A stretch of DNA of 64,000 bases from an uncultured Steroidobacter sp. (GTDB lineage: Bacteria > Pseudomonadota > Gammaproteobacteria > Steroidobacterales > Steroidobacteraceae). Where the stretch lies: positions 1 to 64,000 of the forward strand of contig NZ_CALFXI010000043.1 of the NCBI RefSeq assembly GCF_937958065.1, read 5' to 3'. The notes under the pieces were generated by a model. That model made no database searches. It saw only the letters and a program-made list of their open reading frames with translations, and was not told where the DNA came from. Within the stretch, counting starts at the first letter, position 1, and every line of letters starts with the position of its first letter. A program made the position numbers and the translations under genes. Shown in pieces: positions 1-7,976 of this stretch.

Positions 1-2055
1 GCATCGTGGCTGCTGGTCGATATCGCCGGAAGCGGCACCACCTACGGCGTGAACTTCCGAGCGAACACCACCCAGCTCACGGCGGGAACCCACAGCACCA
101 CCATCTCTGTCGGCACAGCCGATGCCAGCGGCAACATCCTCCAGTACCAGGATGTGCAGGTGAGTTATTCGCTGGTGGATGGCGTTGCCATTCTCAGTGC
201 GCCGGTGTCGATAAACGCCACGCTCGGGCATGCGACCTCCAGCTTCAGTAACAATGTGTCGGTCGTGGCACCCACCAGTCGACAGTGGTCTCTCTCGGCC
301 GATGTGCCCTGGATCAACGTTCCGACGACGGTGCAACAGGGATCGAGCGTCGTGCCCGTCACGATCGATACATCGACGCTGGGCGCTGGCAGCACGACGG
401 CGACCATCACCGCGACCAACACCGCGGATGCGACCGACAACGCGAAACTGCGTGTCGATATCACGGTCGCCGCACCGACGCTTGCTGTGGACATGGTTCC
501 GCCGCTGCAATTCGGCGGCGCCACTGGCCTCACCATGGAGACTCGCACGCCGCACTTCACGCTCGGCACAGGTTCACGATCCCATCCCTGGAGCGCGACT
601 TTCACACCCGCCAACGGCGGCAACTGGCTGCAGATTCCTGTCGCGACCGGAACCGTGAATAGCACCGGCACTGACGTCGCGCTGACGCCGACGCCTGCCG
701 GTTTGAGCGCGGGGGTGTACACCGGCGATCTCACCTTCACGGCCACCGTGAATGGCACGCCCCTGACCAAGACCGTGCCAGTCACGTTGAACGTGGACAC
801 CCAGCGCATCTGGGCATCGGCGAGCGGCGTGGGCTTGTCGAGTTTCCCGGGTCGACAGACGCTGACTCGTACGCTGCGCGTCTTCAACTCGCTGGATCGC
901 TCCGATGTACCGTTGCAAGTCAGCTCCGATCGCAGCTGGCTGCAGGCCTCCGCCCCCGACGGCTCGTCAGTAGTGCTGAGCGCCGATCCAGATGCATTGG
1001 CCGTCGATGAACTGCACGTCGCGAACGTGACGATTTCCTCGAGCGATCCCCTGATCGCGAACCAGGACAGCGTGCGCGTCGCGCTGTGGCGTGGCTCGAC
1101 CGATCCGGTGACGGTGACCCTTCCGACCTCGGCGCTCTATCTGGCCACCCATCCGGTCGAGCCGCTGTTCTTCTCGGTCGGCTTGGACGGCAACGTCGAA
1201 GTGAGAAACGTCTATACCGGCGCGCTGGTCCGCACGCTGAGTAACGTCGGGGTCGGCCCGCTGCTGCTCAATGGTGACGGCAGCGTGCTGTACGTGGGCG
1301 ATGACGCGACCAAGAGCATCATCGGTGTCGACTCGACGACGGGCGCCCCCGTGCGCTCCTACCAGACGTCTTTACAGAACTACCCGCCGAATCCGCTCAG
1401 CATGGCGTATGCGCGGCCCGACGCTCATCCGGTCCTGATTAGCGGACAGACCGGCGAAGTGTTCGACGTGCAAACCGGAGCGCTCGCCTCGCAGCGAGTC
1501 GAGGCCGGGGGGCAGGTCATCGCCAGCAAGGATGGTCGTCGCATCTACGTGCAAGTGGCGGGAAGCAGCCCGACTTCGATGCTGCTGACCGAGGTGCGCT
1601 ATTCCACGCTGAATTCCTTGGGGTTGTCTCGGGTACGCTCATTGAGATACTCCGGCGCGCTCGACGACATCTACTCGCCCGGTAATGGTCTGGATATTGC
1701 GCTGACCGAGGACGACTCGACCTTGTACCGTGCGAACGGCGCGCCTTATGGATTCGGCGTGGCGGATCCGCTGACTCTGGTCGCGCGTGAGTTTCTGCCG
1801 GCAGCGGCCTATCCCGCCGCCATCGAATGCGGCTGGCGCGGCTATTGTTTCGGCAGCGCCGGACCCGACTGGGACACCGACCGCGACATATGGATCTACG
1901 ACTCGAATCAGCAGAACCTGGGCGGCTACGTGGTGGGCTCCCAGAACCTGTATCGGCGCGGCCTGCACCTGTCGGCCGATGACACGCGGCTGATCGTGGG
2001 ACATACCGTGCCTTTCGACGTTCGGCGGATCACCATCCTCAACACGCCGCAGTGA
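1..2055 (+). CDS. BACON-like / beta-propeller surface protein (5' truncated)
   Basis: The reading frame is open from base 1, so the true start lies outside the window; about 684 residues are visible. The N-terminal half has several beta-rich modules of about 90-110 residues with BACON-like signatures (W-S-L-S-A...W-I-N-V-P and L-S-A-G-V-Y-T-G-D-L). The C-terminal 300 residues look like a YVTN-type beta-propeller, with repeated strands such as G-D-G-S-V-L-Y-V-G-D-D. There are no catalytic residues I can recognise. Proteins of this build are normally exported and bind carbohydrate or protein. The stop is followed by two hairpins, so it probably ends its transcript. The fold assignment is moderate and the function unknown. 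Confidence 0.7.
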   Translation, partial: ASWLLVDIAGSGTTYGVNFRANTTQLTAGTHSTTISVGTADASGNILQYQDVQVSYSLVDGVAILSAPVSINATLGHATSSFSNNVSVVAPTSRQWSLSADVPWINVPTTVQQGSSVVPVTIDTSTLGAGSTTATITATNTADATDNAKLRVDITVAAPTLAVDMVPPLQFGGATGLTMETRTPHFTLGTGSRSHPWSATFTPANGGNWLQIPVATGTVNSTGTDVALTPTPAGLSAGVYTGDLTFTATVNGTPLTKTVPVTLNVDTQRIWASASGVGLSSFPGRQTLTRTLRVFNSLDRSDVPLQVSSDRSWLQASAPDGSSVVLSADPDALAVDELHVANVTISSSDPLIANQDSVRVALWRGSTDPVTVTLPTSALYLATHPVEPLFFSVGLDGNVEVRNVYTGALVRTLSNVGVGPLLLNGDGSVLYVGDDATKSIIGVDSTTGAPVRSYQTSLQNYPPNPLSMAYARPDAHPVLISGQTGEVFDVQTGALASQRVEAGGQVIASKDGRRIYVQVAGSSPTSMLLTEVRYSTLNSLGLSRVRSLRYSGALDDIYSPGNGLDIALTEDDSTLYRANGAPYGFGVADPLTLVAREFLPAAAYPAAIECGWRGYCFGSAGPDWDTDRDIWIYDSNQQNLGGYVVGSQNLYRRGLHLSADDTRLIVGHTVPFDVRRITILNTPQ

Positions 2056-2129
2056 CGTAGGAGCGAACGCCGACATCGGTCCAACCGGCGTTCCCCTGCC
2101 ACCGAACTGGCAAATCCTGCCATTTCCCC

Positions 2130-2182
2130 CGGGCCCGACTGCCATCGGGCCCGAATCGCAACGGCCTTTCTTGATAAGGCCG
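2130..2182. terminator. Two consecutive hairpins after the propeller gene
   Basis: A 9-bp perfect stem (2130-2138 with 2145-2153, 6-base loop) is followed by a 7-bp stem (2162-2168 with 2176-2182, 7-base loop). Neither has a long T tract, so intrinsic termination is possible but not certain. The second hairpin overlaps the proposed -35 box of the next gene. Confidence 0.45.
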
Positions 2183-2200
2183 CACCGGCTGGGCTATTAA
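2171..2200 (+). promoter_or_regulatory. Possible sigma70 promoter of the GlxA-type regulator
   Basis: TTGATA (2171-2176) and TATTAA (2195-2200) are separated by 18 bases and lie directly before the ATG at 2207. Transcription would start at or next to the start codon, giving a leaderless mRNA; no Shine-Dalgarno sequence is visible. This is inferred from spacing only. Confidence 0.35.
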
Positions 2201-2206
2201 AGTGCG

Positions 2207-3175
2207 ATGCCACTCTCTCCTGTTCGTGATGACGCGCATCGCGTAGCGGTGCTTGCGTACGAGAAATTGTGCCTGTTCGAGTTCGCCACCGCGCTGGACA
2301 TTCTGCGGGATCGTGGCGCGCAGTCCCCGCCCGGGTGGTATCAACTCGCGACTGTCAGCCTGGAAGGTGCCATCGTTGCATCGGATGCGCAGGTGCCGGT
2401 GCAGGTCGCGACCGATCCGGAACTGCTGCTCGCCGCCGATACCATCATCGTTCCCGGCTGGCGACTGGGGCCAGTGCCGGACTGCATGCGACAGCTGTTG
2501 CGACAGGCGCATCGCCAGGGGGCGAGAGTGGTCTCGATCTGCACCGGAGCTTTCGTGCTTGCCGCCGCAGGGTTGCTCGAGGGTCGGCGAGCGACGACGC
2601 ATTGGAAATACGCGAGTGAGCTCTCCGCCCTGCATCCGAATGTTTCCATCGATCCCTCGGTACTGTACATCGACGAAGGTGACGTGCTGACCTCGGCCGG
2701 CGCATCGGCCGGCATCGACATGCTGCTGCATATGATTCGGAAGGACTTCGGTTCCGCGGTCAGCAATGCCGTCGCTCGCATGATGGTGACACCGCCCCAT
2801 CGCGAGGGCCGCCAGGCGCAACTGGTGGAGGCGCCCGTCCCGCCTCAGCCGCGCAATCTTTTCGCGAACGTCATCGAGCACCTGCGGCGTCATCCAGGCG
2901 AGGAACATACGATCGAATCGCTTGCGCAGATGGCTGCGATGAGCCCGCGCACGTTCTTTCGCCGGTTTCGTGCAGTCACCGGACATACACCGCACGACTG
3001 GATGATGATGGAGCGCACGCGACTGGCGAAGGCGATGCTCGAAGAAACGGATCTGAGCGTCGCCACGATCGCCGAAACGACCGGCTTCAATGCCGTCGAC
3101 ACCTTCCGTCATCATTTCCGGCGCCTGGTGGGAACGACCCCCAGCCGCTTTCGGAGCACCAGGAGCCGACTTTGA
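2207..3175 (+). CDS. GlxA-family AraC transcriptional regulator (DJ-1/PfpI + HTH)
   Basis: This 322-residue protein has an N-terminal DJ-1/PfpI-like domain (about residues 12-180), with the nucleophile-elbow cysteine at Cys112 in I-C-T-G-A-F. A C-terminal AraC-type double helix-turn-helix follows (about 215-318, with A-A-M-S-P-R-T-F-F-R-R-F and I-A-E-T-T-G-F). This order and length are typical of GlxA-type regulators, in which the first domain senses a small molecule and is usually not enzymatic. Its TGA overlaps the TTG start of the serine hydrolase downstream by four bases, so it is probably translationally coupled to that gene and controls it or a near neighbour. Confidence 0.93.
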   Translation: MPLSPVRDDAHRVAVLAYEKLCLFEFATALDILRDRGAQSPPGWYQLATVSLEGAIVASDAQVPVQVATDPELLLAADTIIVPGWRLGPVPDCMRQLLRQAHRQGARVVSICTGAFVLAAAGLLEGRRATTHWKYASELSALHPNVSIDPSVLYIDEGDVLTSAGASAGIDMLLHMIRKDFGSAVSNAVARMMVTPPHREGRQAQLVEAPVPPQPRNLFANVIEHLRRHPGEEHTIESLAQMAAMSPRTFFRRFRAVTGHTPHDWMMMERTRLAKAMLEETDLSVATIAETTGFNAVDTFRHHFRRLVGTTPSRFRSTRSRL

Positions 3176-4281
3176 TAATCAAGCTCGTGAGCATGCTGGC
3201 GCTGTGCACCTCTCTGGGCACGCTGCCGCCGGATCGACAGGAGCCGACGCTGCAATCGCTCGTAGCCGAACAGCCAGTACCAGTCGCCATATATGTGACT
3301 GGCGCCGGGATGCCTCGGCCTGCGGCGGCCGCCACCGGATTGGCGGATCCGAGCAGCGGACGTCCGCTGACCGTGGACACACCGCTACGCATCGCTTCGA
3401 ACACGAAGACTTTCGTCGCCGCCACCGTATTGCGATTGCATGAACAAAATCGTATCGATCTGGATGCCGCCATCGGCCCGCTGCTCGACTCGACGCTGAC
3501 CGGACTGCTCAAAGCAGACGGGTTCGACCCCAACGCGATGACGGTGCGCCAGCTGCTGTCGCACAGCGCGGGACTCTACGATCACGGCGGTGATCCTCGC
3601 TTCATCGCCGCCGTGCTCAGCGATCCCAACCACGTCTGGACGCCCAGGGAACTGGTGCAGTTATCCATGACGTACGCCGATCCGCAGGCAGCGCCTGGCG
3701 TCGAATTCAGATACTCCGACACCGGCTACATTCTGCTTGGCAATATCATCGAGCGATTGACCGGACAACCGCTCGCCACGGTCGTACGGCAATCGTTGCG
3801 TTTCGATGCACTGGGCTTGACCAGCACCTGGTGGGAAATCACCGAGCGACAACCCGCTGGCGCGCAGCCGCGGGCTCGGCAGTTCTTCGACGAACGGGAC
3901 GCCACCGACGTACACGCATCCTTCGATCTGTTCGGCGGCGGCGGCCTGCTGATGTCGGCGCGCGATCTCGCGACTTTCATGGCCGCACTGTTCGAAGGCC
4001 GCGTATTCGACCGGAAAGAAACATTGCAGATCATGCTGCAACAGGGTTCGCATCGCGGCGCCGAAGGATACCGCCTCGGCATGATCGTCAAGCACGTCGC
4101 TGGACGCGAGGTGTATTTTCACAGCGGCTTCTGGGGCACGGTCGTTTACTACGATCCCGCAAGCCAGACCGCCGTCGCCGGCGTGACCACCCGGCGCAGC
4201 GCCTTCCGCAGCAATGTGACACCACTGGTGGAAGCTGTTCTCGGCTTACAACCACTGAGCGCGGATTGCGCCGAGGACTGA
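3172..4281 (+). CDS. Beta-lactamase-family serine hydrolase
   Basis: This 369-residue protein of the class C beta-lactamase/DD-peptidase (esterase EstB) fold has the S-x-x-K motif S-N-T-K at about residues 76-79, a Y-S-D motif near 185 standing in for Y-x-N, and H-S-G near 325 as the third active-site element. A hydrophobic N-terminus (K-L-V-S-M-L-A-L) suggests a signal peptide. The chosen TTG start overlaps the upstream stop (TTGA); GTG at 3187 or ATG at 3193 are alternatives. The family includes esterases, D-aminopeptidases and penicillin-binding proteins, so the substrate cannot be named. Confidence 0.88.
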   Translation: MIIKLVSMLALCTSLGTLPPDRQEPTLQSLVAEQPVPVAIYVTGAGMPRPAAAATGLADPSSGRPLTVDTPLRIASNTKTFVAATVLRLHEQNRIDLDAAIGPLLDSTLTGLLKADGFDPNAMTVRQLLSHSAGLYDHGGDPRFIAAVLSDPNHVWTPRELVQLSMTYADPQAAPGVEFRYSDTGYILLGNIIERLTGQPLATVVRQSLRFDALGLTSTWWEITERQPAGAQPRARQFFDERDATDVHASFDLFGGGGLLMSARDLATFMAALFEGRVFDRKETLQIMLQQGSHRGAEGYRLGMIVKHVAGREVYFHSGFWGTVVYYDPASQTAVAGVTTRRSAFRSNVTPLVEAVLGLQPLSADCAED

Positions 4282-4359
4282 CGCACGACTGGCACGAGTT
4301 TCGGCCCGGCTGTCGCTGCTGACGCTGGCGGGCGGGCCGCGCGTCAATAATCTGGGCGG

Positions 4360-6276
4360 ATGTCAAAGCATCGCCGCCGATTCATCGCATTGCACGTCAT
4401 CGCGTTCGCCACTTCGACGCACATGATCGAGTCCCAGGCGCAGCGCAGTCAGGAGTCGGCGATTGCCGCCGCGGAGGACTCTTTCGGTTTGACGGTCGGC
4501 GCGGAGACCATCGGGCTCTACAACTCGAACAGCGTGCGCGGCTTCAGTCCGGCGGTGGCCGCGAACGTCCGACTGGACGGGTTGTATATGGACGTCGACG
4601 CCTCGCCCTCCGCACGGATCTCCACGGGCTCGACCATTCGCGCCGGCATCAACGCGATCGCGTATTTGTTTCCTGCGCCGACGGGCGTTCTCGACTATGG
4701 CTTGATCGATCCGTCGCCCGGCTCGCTGCTGAGCGTGCGAACCGGCATCGATCACTATCTCTCGCCGTTCCTGCAGATGGACTACGCGCTGGGCACGGAC
4801 ACCTGGAGTCAATCGACGGGTGCAGAGTGGCGACCGGACGGGCACGATCAGAAGGGCAACGCGCAACGTTCGTGGGAAGTGGGCACGATACAACGATGGC
4901 GCCCGACCCAGCAGCTGGAATTCACCGCCTTTCATCAGCACAGCGCGCTCACCCGGCAGGTCGAGCCCTACTTTTTCTTTGCCGCGGACGCATTGCCACC
5001 CGAGCCACCGCGCAATCGCCGCCTCGGCCAGCGCTGGTCAAATTACGACTATGACTTATCGCTCAGCGGACTCACCGCGGCAGCCAACCTCAGCGAGCAA
5101 TGGCGCCTGAACGCCGGAATTTTCTACTCGCACTATCTCGTCGACGACGACATGTCGGAGCTGATCACGAATATCGATTCGAGCGGCGTCGGCGAGCGCA
5201 CGGCATTGCTGTCGGCCAATCAACGCTACCTGAAGACTTCCGGAGAGCTACGCGTACTGCGCTCGTGGCATTCCTCCGCTCTGACGCATGAACTCGCGAT
5301 CTCGCTTCGAGGGCGCCGAAACGATAGCCGCTATGGCGGATACGTCGAGATTCCATTGGGAACCACGACGATCGCCACCCCGGGATCCGCGCCTCGCCCC
5401 GCAGTGACCTTCGACGAACCGCTCACGGTCGACAACATCGAACAAACGAATCTCGGCATTGGCTATCGAGGCTCGTGGCAACGGCGCCTCACGTTGACCG
5501 TCGGCCTGCAAAAGGTTCGCTATGACAAGTCGGCCGGAACTGGCGCGCAAATCGAGAGCGGCTCCGCCCGGCCTACGCTCTACGACGCATCGCTCTCGTG
5601 GCGAGCAACACCGGGTATGGTTCTGTACGCGAGCGTGGCACGCGGGCTCGAAGACAGCGGCGTCGCTCCCACCAATGCCCTCAATCGAGGAGAGATTCTT
5701 CCCGCCATCCTCACCCGCCAGCGCGAACTCGGCGGGCGCGCGGAATGGAGCAACGCGCGTCTGACTGGCGCGATCTTCGACATCGAGAAACCGTACGCCG
5801 GCTTGCTCGCCGATGGCCGTTTCCTGTTCGCGGGCACCGTGCGACACACCGGCGCCGAGCTGTCGGTCTCAGGCTCGTCGCAATCCGGGCTTTCATATCT
5901 GTTCGGCGGCCTGCTGCTCGATGCGGCAATCGACGAGCACGGCGTGGCGTCTCGCCGGCCGGTCGCCATCGCTCCCTGGGCGCTCACCAGCAACATCGAT
6001 TACGCGCCCAGTGCCTGGCATGGATGGAGTGTAGACATCGGCGCCAACGCACTTGGTCCGCGCCACATACGACGCGACAGCGACTTCGAGCTGCCCGAGC
6101 GCATCACTTTCGATATCGGAGCGCGCTATCGCTTCGAGCTCACCGGTCACCGAGCCGAAGTGCGTGCACAGATCACCAACGTAACGGATGAGTTCAATTG
6201 GAGCGTAGATGCCGGTGAGTCGCTCTATTATGAGCCCTCGCGCAGCGTGCGGTTGTATCTCACCGTCGACCTCTGA
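4360..6276 (+). CDS. TonB-dependent outer-membrane receptor (short plug)
   Basis: This 638-residue protein has an N-terminal export sequence and a compact plug-like region that includes N-S-V-R-G-F and V-R-L-D-G-L-Y. The rest is amphipathic beta-strands ending in an aromatic strand (S-V-R-L-Y-L-T-V-D-L) typical of a 22-strand barrel. It is shorter than most TonB receptors, because the plug lacks a clear N-terminal part with a TonB box. It resembles the siderophore-receptor branch; the substrate is unknown. It stands alone on the plus strand, convergent with the acyl-CoA synthetase seven bases on. Confidence 0.8.
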   Translation: MSKHRRRFIALHVIAFATSTHMIESQAQRSQESAIAAAEDSFGLTVGAETIGLYNSNSVRGFSPAVAANVRLDGLYMDVDASPSARISTGSTIRAGINAIAYLFPAPTGVLDYGLIDPSPGSLLSVRTGIDHYLSPFLQMDYALGTDTWSQSTGAEWRPDGHDQKGNAQRSWEVGTIQRWRPTQQLEFTAFHQHSALTRQVEPYFFFAADALPPEPPRNRRLGQRWSNYDYDLSLSGLTAAANLSEQWRLNAGIFYSHYLVDDDMSELITNIDSSGVGERTALLSANQRYLKTSGELRVLRSWHSSALTHELAISLRGRRNDSRYGGYVEIPLGTTTIATPGSAPRPAVTFDEPLTVDNIEQTNLGIGYRGSWQRRLTLTVGLQKVRYDKSAGTGAQIESGSARPTLYDASLSWRATPGMVLYASVARGLEDSGVAPTNALNRGEILPAILTRQRELGGRAEWSNARLTGAIFDIEKPYAGLLADGRFLFAGTVRHTGAELSVSGSSQSGLSYLFGGLLLDAAIDEHGVASRRPVAIAPWALTSNIDYAPSAWHGWSVDIGANALGPRHIRRDSDFELPERITFDIGARYRFELTGHRAEVRAQITNVTDEFNWSVDAGESLYYEPSRSVRLYLTVDL

Positions 6277-6283
6277 TCGAGCG

Positions 6284-7972
6284 CTAAGGACGCCTCGGCA
6301 CGAAGTCCTCTTCCCAGAATTCGCCCGAGGCGCGCGCATCGCTGGAACGTTGCCTCAGCTCCAGGGCTCGTAATTCGCCGCGACGAATCTTCCCCGAGAT
6401 GGTCTTGGGAAGCGCGGCGAACTGCAAGCGACGGATCCGCTTGTACGGCGACACGCGGGCGCGGACATGTTCAAAGATGGAACGTGCAGTATCCGCATCA
6501 GGCAGTGCCTCGGCGCTCAGCACGATGAACGCCTTCGGCACCGACAAGCGAGTTGGATCCGGACTCGGCACCACCGCCGCCTCGACGACCGCGTCGTGCT
6601 CTATCAGCACGCTTTCCAGCTCGAACGGACTGATTCGATAGTCGGACGACTTGAAAACGTCGTCCATGCGTCCGATGTAGGTGAGGTAACCTTCGGCATC
6701 ACGGCGCGCGACGTCACCGGTGTGATAGTAGCCATCGCGCATCACTGCGCCGGTTCGCTCCGGATCGTCGAGATACTGCTGCATCAAACCCACGGGACGG
6801 TGCGACAGGTCGATGCAGATCTCGCCTTCGTCACCTGCGCGTCCATCGGCATCGATGAGCTCGATCCGATAGCCGGGCAATGGCCACCCCATGGAACCGG
6901 GCTTCAGCGGCAGCCCCGGGGCGTTGCCGATCTGCGCGGTCGTCTCGGTCTGACCATAGCCGTCCCGGATCGTGACACCCCAGGCGTCCCTCACTGCCGC
7001 GATCACTTCCGGATTCAGCGGCTCACCCGCGCTGACCGCTTCGCGCAGCGAAGGCCGCCAACCTTTGAGATCCTGTTGAATGAGCATGCGCCAAACGGTC
7101 GGCGGTGCACAGAATACCGTGACTCCGCAGCGTTCGATGACATTCAACAGGGCGATGGGATCGAAGCGATCGTACTGATAAGCGAGCACCGTGCTCTGGG
7201 CATTCCACGGCGCGAAGAAACAGGACCACGCATGCTTCGCCCACCCCGGTGAGCTCAAGTTCAGATGCACATCGCCCGGCTTCAGACCGAGCCAGTACAT
7301 GGTCGAGAGATGCCCCACCGGATAGCTGGAATGCGTGTGCGCCACGAGCTTGGGTTTCGCCGTCGTGCCCGAGGTGAAGTACAACAGCAGCAGGTCGTCC
7401 GCGCGGGTCGGCGCGGCGTCGAATTGCAGCGCCTGAGAGAACGTCGCGCCGTAGTCGAGCCAGCCTTGCACCGGTGGCCCAACGCTGATTTGCACCGCTG
7501 TCGTGCCCAGTGTCGCGAACCGATCCGCAAGATGCGAATGGGTGATCACCGCCTTGACGCGGCCTCGCTCGATCCGGTCTTCGAGATCGGCACCCTCCAG
7601 CAACGTGGTCGCCGGAATCATCACCGCACCGAGCTTGATCGCGGCCAGCATCGTCTCCCACAAAGGCACCACGTTGCCGAGCATCACCAGCACGCGATCG
7701 CCCTGCCCCACGCCTTGCGCCTTCAGGAAATTGGCGACTTGATTGGCACGCAGGTGGAGCGCTTCATACGAGTACGCTTCGTCGCGCCCCGCATCGTCCA
7801 CCACACGCAGTGCCGCTTGAGCATTGCCGGCAGCAATTCGAGCGAAGTAATCGGCCGCCCAGTTGAAATGAATGAATGTCGGTCGCCGCCACGCGCGACA
7901 GGCAGCGGCCTGCTCTTCTCGAGCGGCCAACAGGGCATCGCGGGCGGCAATGAACTCTTGCGTTGCTGACAT
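6284..7972 (-). CDS. AMP-forming acyl-CoA synthetase
   Basis: This 562-residue member of the ANL superfamily activates a carboxylic acid to the acyl-adenylate and then the acyl-CoA. It shows the P-loop-like motif Y-F-T-S-G-T-T-A-K-P-K, the A5 motif D-G-Y-G-Q-T-E-T, the A7/A8 motifs Y-H-T-G-D-V and G-R-M-D-D-V-F-K, and the C-terminal catalytic lysine in P-K-T-I-S-G-K. It looks like the medium-chain/aryl type. The frame is open further upstream, but ATG at 7972 (M-S-A-T-Q-E-F) sits just after the TonB receptor stop and gives the usual length. It is the last gene of the leftward catabolic run, so it probably activates a substrate or intermediate of that pathway. Confidence 0.92.
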   Translation of the reverse strand: MSATQEFIAARDALLAAREEQAAACRAWRRPTFIHFNWAADYFARIAAGNAQAALRVVDDAGRDEAYSYEALHLRANQVANFLKAQGVGQGDRVLVMLGNVVPLWETMLAAIKLGAVMIPATTLLEGADLEDRIERGRVKAVITHSHLADRFATLGTTAVQISVGPPVQGWLDYGATFSQALQFDAAPTRADDLLLLYFTSGTTAKPKLVAHTHSSYPVGHLSTMYWLGLKPGDVHLNLSSPGWAKHAWSCFFAPWNAQSTVLAYQYDRFDPIALLNVIERCGVTVFCAPPTVWRMLIQQDLKGWRPSLREAVSAGEPLNPEVIAAVRDAWGVTIRDGYGQTETTAQIGNAPGLPLKPGSMGWPLPGYRIELIDADGRAGDEGEICIDLSHRPVGLMQQYLDDPERTGAVMRDGYYHTGDVARRDAEGYLTYIGRMDDVFKSSDYRISPFELESVLIEHDAVVEAAVVPSPDPTRLSVPKAFIVLSAEALPDADTARSIFEHVRARVSPYKRIRRLQFAALPKTISGKIRRGELRALELRQRSSDARASGEFWEEDFVPRRP

Positions 7973-7976
7973 GGGT

